NCBI GenBank assembly: GCA_023301245.1
Contig: JALZUV010000316.1
Span: 1-11,567 of the forward strand
DNA: 11,567 bases
Direction: 5' to 3'
Source of the DNA: Rickettsiales bacterium
Lineage (GTDB): Bacteria > Pseudomonadota > Alphaproteobacteria > Rickettsiales > JALZUV01
The notes under the pieces were generated by a model that saw only the letters and a list, made by a program, of their open reading frames with translations, made no database searches and was not told the origin of the DNA. Of this stretch, positions 7,149 through 11,567 are shown in pieces. Position 1 is the first letter of the stretch. Each line of letters opens with the position of its first letter. Position numbers and translations under genes: made by a program.

Positions 7149-8540
7149 TTAAAGATATTCTTTCTTTGCGCTTTGCACGGCAGCTTTCACGCGTACAGGT
7201 GCGGTGCCACCAAGGCTAGTGCGACTACTTACCGAGGCTTCAATGGAAAGCACTTCGAATATTTTCTCCGAAATATTCGACTCAACCGATTGCAGTTCTT
7301 CTAACGATAGTTCATGCAATTGGCAGCCTTTCGTTTGCGCCATTTGCACAGCGGCAGCGGTCACATGATGGGCATTGCGGAAAGGCATTGCCAATTCGCG
7401 CACGAGCCAATCGGCTAAATCCGTCGCCGTTAAAAACCCATCAGCGCAAGCGGCCTTCATTTTATCTTTATGCACGGTTAATTCAGCAATAATGCCCGCC
7501 GTTACTTGTAAGCAAAGCGAGAGCTGTTCGGCGGCTTCAAACACAGGTTCTTTATCTTCTTGCGTATCTTTATTATAGGCCAGTGGTAGGCCTTTCATCA
7601 CCAGCAACAACCTATCGAACTGGCTAGCGATGCGGCCAATTTTGCCGCGCACTAATTCCGCCGCATCGGGGTTTTTCTTTTGCGGCATGATAGAACTTCC
7701 CGTCGAAAAACTATCCGAATGAGTCACAAAACCAAAGGCAGGAGTGCCCCATAACACCAGCTCTTCGCCTAAACGCGAAAGATGCATAGCGGCAATGGCC
7801 GCAGCGCTTAAAAATTCCAACGCAAAGTCGCGGTCAGAAACTGCATCGAGCGAATTGGCGGTGGGCTTGGTGAACCCAAGGGCAGCGGCAGTTTGTTCGC
7901 GGTCAATCGCAAAGCCTGTGCCCGCAAGTGCCGCTGAACCTAACGGGCATTCGTTTAAACGTTTGCGAACATCGCTTAGGCGGCTTCTATCACGGCCAAA
8001 CATTTCGACATAGGCCAGCAGATGATGGCCGAAAGTAACAGGCTGTGCAGGCTGCAGGTGCGTATAACCGGGCATCACTGTATCAGCATGGTTCTCCGCT
8101 TGGTCTATCAGCGCTGCTTGCAAATTTTGCAAATCGCCATCTAGCCCATCAATCGCATCGCGCGTCCATAGGCGAAAATCAGTCGCCACTTGGTCGTTGC
8201 GCGAACGTGCAGTGTGGAGTTTACCTGCCACTGCACCGATTTTTTCAATCAAGCGCGATTCAATATTCATATGAATATCTTCTAGCTCAGGCCTAAATTC
8301 AAACTCGCCCGCCTCAATTTCAGCTTTAATTTCTTGCAGGCCTGTACAGATTTGCAACGCCTCGTCATCGGTTAAAATACCGACCTTCGCCAGCATCGCC
8401 GCATGAGCAAGCGAACCTGCAATATCTTGGCTGTATAACCGTTTATCAAAATCTATCGAAGCATTTAATTGCTCCATAATTTTGGCAGGGCCACCGCTAA
8501 AGCGCCCACCCCACATAGGATTACTGATTTTATTGGTCAT
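7149..8540 (-). CDS. argH: Argininosuccinate lyase
   Basis: This 463-residue cytoplasmic homotetrameric enzyme splits argininosuccinate into arginine and fumarate, the final step of arginine synthesis. The N-terminal MWGGRF (9-14) and HTARSRNDQ (109-117) are conserved substrate-binding segments. GYTHLQPAQP (158-167) carries the active-site Thr/His. The fumarase/aspartase-superfamily signature GSSIMPQKKNPD (281-292) holds the catalytic serine of the flexible loop. The family C-terminal domain is complete, ending near SLGGTAPVRV. Length is usual for the family. No clear ribosome site precedes the ATG at 8540. In many alphaproteobacteria argH lies close to a small lipoprotein gene and lysA; here those genes are about 4 kb or more away and on the other strand. 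Confidence 0.97.
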   Translation of the reverse strand: MTNKISNPMWGGRFSGGPAKIMEQLNASIDFDKRLYSQDIAGSLAHAAMLAKVGILTDDEALQICTGLQEIKAEIEAGEFEFRPELEDIHMNIESRLIEKIGAVAGKLHTARSRNDQVATDFRLWTRDAIDGLDGDLQNLQAALIDQAENHADTVMPGYTHLQPAQPVTFGHHLLAYVEMFGRDRSRLSDVRKRLNECPLGSAALAGTGFAIDREQTAAALGFTKPTANSLDAVSDRDFALEFLSAAAIAAMHLSRLGEELVLWGTPAFGFVTHSDSFSTGSSIMPQKKNPDAAELVRGKIGRIASQFDRLLLVMKGLPLAYNKDTQEDKEPVFEAAEQLSLCLQVTAGIIAELTVHKDKMKAACADGFLTATDLADWLVRELAMPFRNAHHVTAAAVQMAQTKGCQLHELSLEELQSVESNISEKIFEVLSIEASVSSRTSLGGTAPVRVKAAVQSAKKEYL

Positions 8541-8619
8541 ATTAATTTCTAAAATTCTAAATTGAAGTGATTTGTAATGAATGGTACGGCTACAGCGAAG
8601 TAGGCGTTGAGTAAATGAT

Positions 8620-8648
8620 TTTTAGTTGCTCTAATAATCTGCTATAAC
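8620..8648 (+). promoter_or_regulatory. Putative extended -10 promoter of the bufferin gene
   Basis: TGCTATAAC at 8640-8648 is an extended -10 (TG-n-TATAAC, five of six with the consensus). The matching -35 position (TTTTAG, 8620-8625, 17-bp spacing) is weak, as is common for extended -10 promoters. Transcription would start near 8655, giving a leader of about 30 bases. Predicted by eye only. Confidence 0.4.
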
Positions 8649-8675
8649 AATAGCGCTTTAAGAAAATAAATTAAT

Positions 8676-8681
8676 GGAGAG
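8676..8681 (+). promoter_or_regulatory. Ribosome binding site of the bufferin gene
   Basis: GGAGAG lies 5 bases before the ATG at 8687. It is among the strongest Shine-Dalgarno sites in the window and suggests high expression. Confidence 0.65.
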
Positions 8682-8686
8682 ATCTT

Positions 8687-9103
8687 ATGAACACTAAAGC
8701 TAAATTTATTATTCCCGCAACACTAGCCGTAGCCGCTTTCGGTGCATTCACCCTTAGCAACAACGAGGCAACTGCCGCAAAACCTAGTATGGAAAAATGT
8801 TACGGCGTTGCCGAAGCAGGTAAAAATGACTGTGGTAGCCTAGATGGCAAACACGGTTGCGCTGGCCAAGCAGCTGTAGACAACGATCCAAACGAGTGGA
8901 AATATGTTGTAAAAGGCACATGCGAAGGCATGGAAGGCAAAACTGCTGCCCAAGCAAAAGCTGCGGCAGAAGGCGCTGACCAAGTAAAATCAGTAATCAA
9001 AGGAGCTGAGCAAGTAAAATCAGTCGTCACAGGATCTGATCCCGTAAAATCAGCGGTAAAATCAGCCATAAAAGAAAAAATGCCAACAATTCCAACGATG
9101 TAA
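8687..9103 (+). CDS. Bufferin-type metallophore precursor (DUF2282/BufA1 family) with repeat tail
   Basis: The product is 138 residues. A signal peptide (Lys-rich start, hydrophobic 7-23, likely cleavage after ATA at 30) sends it to the periplasm. The core matches the DUF2282/BufA1 pattern: EKCYGVAEAGKNDC, then HGCAGQ, then DNDPNEWKYVVKGTCEG, with cysteines at C38, C49, C58 and C79. In characterised members, cysteines of this core are modified by a DUF692 (MNIO) enzyme with a DUF2063 partner to make copper-binding bufferins; that function is inferred here. Family members as I know them end soon after the fourth Cys. This one continues for 59 residues, including three 10-residue repeats (96-125) and a Lys-rich end. 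No bufB or bufC lies beside it in the window, and it appears to be a single-gene transcription unit. Confidence 0.85.
   Translation: MNTKAKFIIPATLAVAAFGAFTLSNNEATAAKPSMEKCYGVAEAGKNDCGSLDGKHGCAGQAAVDNDPNEWKYVVKGTCEGMEGKTAAQAKAAAEGADQVKSVIKGAEQVKSVVTGSDPVKSAVKSAIKEKMPTIPTM
8972..9061 (+). repeat. Three 30-bp tandem repeats in the bufferin tail
   Basis: Three direct 30-bp units (8972-9001, 9002-9031, 9032-9061) encode GADQVKSVIK, GAEQVKSVVT and GSDPVKSAVK. Each contains the identical core GTAAAATCAG, which appears a fourth time at about 9056-9065 (KSAIKEK). The consensus G-(A/S)-(D/E)-x-V-K-S-(V/A)-x-(K/T) would form amphipathic helix-like units with regularly spaced lysines. The units are diverged enough to be an established expansion and not a sequencing artefact. 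Confidence 0.85.
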
Positions 9104-9125
9104 TTCGTCTATAAGATGAATGTTT

Positions 9126-9163
9126 AAAAGCGAAGTTGGCGTAACCGTCAGCTTCGCTTTTTT
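9126..9163 (+). terminator. Intrinsic terminator after the bufferin gene
   Basis: A perfect 10-bp stem, AAAAGCGAAG (9126-9135) with CTTCGCTTTT (9152-9161), is extended inward by up to five more pairs including two G-U wobbles. It closes on a loop of about 6 bases (GTAACC) and runs into a T tract (9158-9163). The A tract at its 5' side could let it act on the opposite strand too. It starts 22 bp after the bufferin stop. Confidence 0.85.
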
Positions 9164-9236
9164 ATGATGGGTTAAATACCAATAGAGGAGCATCCCCCTG
9201 TAAAAGGGAATTTCAATCTAAACTAAGGGAAATAAA

Positions 9237-9321
9237 TGGTACGGATGAAAGGACTTGAACCTTCACGCCTCGCGGCACTAGAACCTAAATCTAGCGTGTC
9301 TACCAATTCCACCACATCCGC
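9237..9321 (-). tRNA. tRNA-Leu (anticodon UAG)
   Basis: The minus strand gives an 85-base class II tRNA with encoded CCA. The acceptor stem pairs GCGGATG with CATCCGT (one G-U), followed by discriminator A and CCA. The D-arm contains TGGTGGAATTGGTAGACA. The anticodon arm pairs CTAGA with TCTAG around the loop TTTAGGT, giving anticodon TAG, which reads CUN leucine codons. The long variable arm GCCGCGAGGC and the T-arm with GGTTCAAGTCC confirm a leucine class II tRNA. It is divergent from valS, with 102 bp between them. Confidence 0.95.
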
Positions 9322-9372
9322 ACAAAATTGGAATGGCTTTACTACCAGAATATTTTGCTTTGTCTAGCCCTA

Positions 9373-9399
9373 TTGTCGCTTTTGTGCCTTGCCTACAAT
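9373..9399 (+). promoter_or_regulatory. Putative valS promoter
   Basis: TACAAT (9394-9399) is a good -10. TTGTCG (9373-9378) is a possible -35, but the 15-bp spacing is short. The predicted transcript would begin near 9406, leaving a leader of about 18 bases without a Shine-Dalgarno. Predicted by eye only. Confidence 0.3.
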
Positions 9400-9423
9400 A
9401 GATGCGGGCGCTAGTTTGCCTGC

Positions 9424-11567
9424 ATGAAAGAACTTCCTCAAAAATATGATACGACTGCCACCGAACAACGCTGGCAGTCTCACTGGCTAGAAAACGGAAC
9501 CTACCATTGGGATGAAAGCGCCGCGCGCGCCGATACATTCGTTATCGACACCCCACCGCCCACCGTTAGCGGCCACCTGCATATGGGGCATGTATTCAGC
9601 TATTGTCAGGCCGACTTTGTCGCCCGCTGGCAGCGCATGAACGGCAAAACTGTATTCTACCCGATGGGTTTTGACGATAATGGCCTCCCCACCGAACGCT
9701 TAGTCGAAAAAGCGAAAAAGAAAACCGCCTCGCGCTACGAAAGCCGCGAAGAGTTTATTAAAGATTGTATGGAAGTGTCGGACGAGTCGCGCAAAGCCTA
9801 TCGTTCGCTATTCCAATCTACTGCGCTTAGCGTTGATTGGCGACAAGAGTACCACACGGTAAGCGAAGAAAGCCGCAAGCTCTCACAACTCAGCTTCCTC
9901 GATTTATTCCAAAAAGGTGAAGTAACCCGCAAGCTAGAGCCGATGCTGTGGGACCCTATCGACCAAACCGCCATCGCCCAAGCCGAGGTAGAAGATAAAG
10001 AACTGCCCAGCCATTTCTGCGATATCCATTTCGGCGTGGAAGGTTCAGACGAAAAGCTAACCATCGCCACCACCCGCCCAGAGCTTATCCCCGCTTGTGT
10101 CGGCGTGTTTTATCATCCTGATGATAGCCGCTACCAGCACCTAAAAGGCAAGCAGGCGGTCACGCCTCTATTCGGCGTTAAAGTTCCTATTTTGGAAGAT
10201 GACTCCGTAGAAATCGACAAAGGAACAGGCATCATGATGTGCTGTACCTTCGGCGATGAAGCCGATATTGAAAAATGGCGTAAGCATGATTTAGAACTAA
10301 AACTCATCCTCAATAAATATGGCAAAATTGAATTTGAAGGCGCGCCTGAATGGATGGCCAATAAAAAAGCTAAAATGGCGCGTGAAGAAATTATCAAACA
10401 ACTCGATGAAGCAGGCCTATTGCTTGAAGCTAAGCCCATCACCCACGCCGTTAAATGTGCGGAACGCTCAGGCGCGCCGCTCGAAATCATCCCCACCCCA
10501 CAATGGTTTGTGAAGGTGATGGATAAAAAGGCCGAACTAAAAGCCAAAAGCGCCGAATGTAATTGGCATCCTGAGTGGATGGCCAAACGCATGGACCAAT
10601 GGATTGACGGCCTAAGCTGGGATTGGTGCATCTCGCGCCAGCGCTATTTTGGCGTGCCGTTTCCTATTTGGTATTCCAAACGCGCAGGCGAGACAGGCAA
10701 AGTGCTCATCGCCACGCCTGACCAACTACCCTGCAACCCACTAGTTGAACTACCCGCTGGCTATAGTCGCGATGAAGTTGATGCTGATATTGACGTGATG
10801 GACACATGGGCGACCTCGTCCATCTCGCCGCAGCTTAGCAGTAAGGCAATTACTTCTGAACTGGCGATAGATTCGGAGCGCCACAGCAAGCTCTACCCTG
10901 CCGATATGCGCCCGCAAGCGCATGAAATTATCCGCACATGGGCATTTTATACCATCGTAAAATCGCATCTGCATGGCGATGTTATTCCGTGGAAAAACCT
11001 GATGATTTCAGGCTGGTGCTTGGCCGAAGATAAAACCAAAATGAGCAAATCGAAAGGCAATGTGGTTACCCCCATTGCGCTGATTGAAGAGCATGGCTCC
11101 GACGTAGTACGCTATTGGGCGAGCACGTCGAAACTAGGCCAAGATACTGCCTTCAGTCGCGACCTGTTAAAGATTGGCAAAAAACTCGTCAATAAACTGT
11201 GGAATGCCACCAAGTTTGCCGCCATTCATTTGGAAAAACTCGAGGGCGAACCGCAAGAAATTACGGCCACGCTCGATAAATGGATAATCTCGCGCTTGCA
11301 TCATGCCACAGCAAAAGCCACGGCTGAATTTGAACAATATGAATATGCATCCGCCTTGCGCGCCATTGAAGATTTCTTCTGGAATGACTTTTGCGATAAT
11401 TATTTAGAACTTATCAAGAAGCGTGCTTACGATGAAGCGGGCACTGATAAAGACGGACAAATGAGCGCCGTTTACACCATCCACCATTGTTTGGATGGAA
11501 TCCTACGCCTGTTCGCCCCCATTGTTCCGCATGTGACGGAAGAACTTTGGAGCCATATTTTTGAAAG
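9424..11567 (+). CDS. valS: Valyl-tRNA synthetase, archaeal-like type (3' partial)
   Basis: The frame from ATG 9424 stays open to the window edge, giving 714 complete codons; an in-frame TAG at 9412 fixes the start. This class Ia synthetase charges tRNA-Val and edits misactivated threonine. The HIGH motif is HLHMGH (51-56) after PPPTVSG, and the editing domain contains TTRPE (216-220). The sequence VMDTWATSS (D460) precedes the KMSKS motif KMSKSKGN (539-546). The anticodon-binding domain begins near LDKWIISRL (617) and is cut by the edge. The segments FSYCQADFVARWQRMNGK and YPMGFDDNGLPTERLVE match the short archaeal-like ValRS known from Rickettsiales, not the longer form of most bacteria. 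Probably about 100 residues are missing. No Shine-Dalgarno is visible. Confidence 0.95.
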   Translation, partial: MKELPQKYDTTATEQRWQSHWLENGTYHWDESAARADTFVIDTPPPTVSGHLHMGHVFSYCQADFVARWQRMNGKTVFYPMGFDDNGLPTERLVEKAKKKTASRYESREEFIKDCMEVSDESRKAYRSLFQSTALSVDWRQEYHTVSEESRKLSQLSFLDLFQKGEVTRKLEPMLWDPIDQTAIAQAEVEDKELPSHFCDIHFGVEGSDEKLTIATTRPELIPACVGVFYHPDDSRYQHLKGKQAVTPLFGVKVPILEDDSVEIDKGTGIMMCCTFGDEADIEKWRKHDLELKLILNKYGKIEFEGAPEWMANKKAKMAREEIIKQLDEAGLLLEAKPITHAVKCAERSGAPLEIIPTPQWFVKVMDKKAELKAKSAECNWHPEWMAKRMDQWIDGLSWDWCISRQRYFGVPFPIWYSKRAGETGKVLIATPDQLPCNPLVELPAGYSRDEVDADIDVMDTWATSSISPQLSSKAITSELAIDSERHSKLYPADMRPQAHEIIRTWAFYTIVKSHLHGDVIPWKNLMISGWCLAEDKTKMSKSKGNVVTPIALIEEHGSDVVRYWASTSKLGQDTAFSRDLLKIGKKLVNKLWNATKFAAIHLEKLEGEPQEITATLDKWIISRLHHATAKATAEFEQYEYASALRAIEDFFWNDFCDNYLELIKKRAYDEAGTDKDGQMSAVYTIHHCLDGILRLFAPIVPHVTEELWSHIFE

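Noticed and set aside
8579..8607. AATGGTACGG here also occurs at the 3' end of the tRNA-Leu region (9234-9244), and AGCGAAGTAGGCGT (8594-8607) matches the terminator stem at 9129-9142 in 13 of 14 bases. I considered an attachment site or tRNA fragment.
   Set aside because: The matches are short and their order and spacing differ. No T-arm or other tRNA structure is present at 8579-8607, and no integrase or mobile gene lies nearby.
8800..9069. An open frame on the minus strand opposite the bufferin gene with repeated DFT segments.
   Set aside because: It is the antisense shadow of the 30-bp repeats in the bufferin tail and has no ribosome site or recognisable domain.
9176..9215. Weak stem-loop (TCCC with GGGA around 9190-9210) as a terminator for the minus-strand tRNA-Leu.
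   Set aside because: The stem is short and there is no T tract after it on the minus strand, so it is not a supported intrinsic terminator.
9278..9538. An open frame on the minus strand spanning the tRNA-Leu and the start of valS.
   Set aside because: It covers a clear tRNA gene and the conserved N-terminal coding region of valS, so it is a chance open frame.

Overview
The window looks like chromosomal DNA from an alphaproteobacterium. The lysyl-tRNA synthetase is the class I type usual in that class. The valyl-tRNA synthetase is the short, archaeal-like type best known from Rickettsiales. The class IIA HAD protein has the DxWG motif of an alphaproteobacterial subfamily. Biosynthetic genes (purF, lysA, argH) argue against a strongly reduced obligate intracellular parasite. 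A little-studied free-living, predatory or early-branching lineage fits better, but the species cannot be named from sequence alone. Coding density is very high and no stretch over 150 bases lacks a gene.

Layout from left to right. 1-117 is the C-terminal end of purF. 128-262 is a 44-residue lipoprotein resembling LptM. recQ (234-2090, minus) overlaps that gene tail to tail. lysA (2115-3362, plus) starts 24 bp from recQ and ends in a 6-bp tail-to-tail overlap with a HAD-family gene (3357-4253, minus). The HAD gene is coupled through an ATGA overlap to class I lysS (4250-5860, minus). An unrecognised 393-residue membrane protein (5949-7130, plus) converges on argH (7149-8540, minus). A bufferin-type (DUF2282/BufA1) metallophore precursor (8687-9103, plus) has its own extended -10 promoter, ribosome site and strong intrinsic terminator. 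tRNA-Leu(UAG) (9237-9321, minus) diverges from valS (9424 to the edge, plus, incomplete).

The genes are mostly housekeeping: purine synthesis, lysine synthesis and charging, the last step of arginine synthesis, recombination repair, and valine and leucine decoding. Strand changes at nearly every gene boundary. Genes that sit together in many alphaproteobacteria (argH, the small lipoprotein, lysA) are separated here, which suggests a rearranged gene order.

The parts most worth a second look are: (1) a GC-rich block of about 81 bp, full of short inverted repeats, that sits in frame inside the HAD gene and resembles a palindromic element of the Rickettsia RPE kind; (2) the bufferin precursor, which carries an unusual C-terminal tail of 10-residue tandem repeats and has no maturation genes next to it here; and (3) the orphan membrane protein, which appears to be built from repeated helical hairpins.
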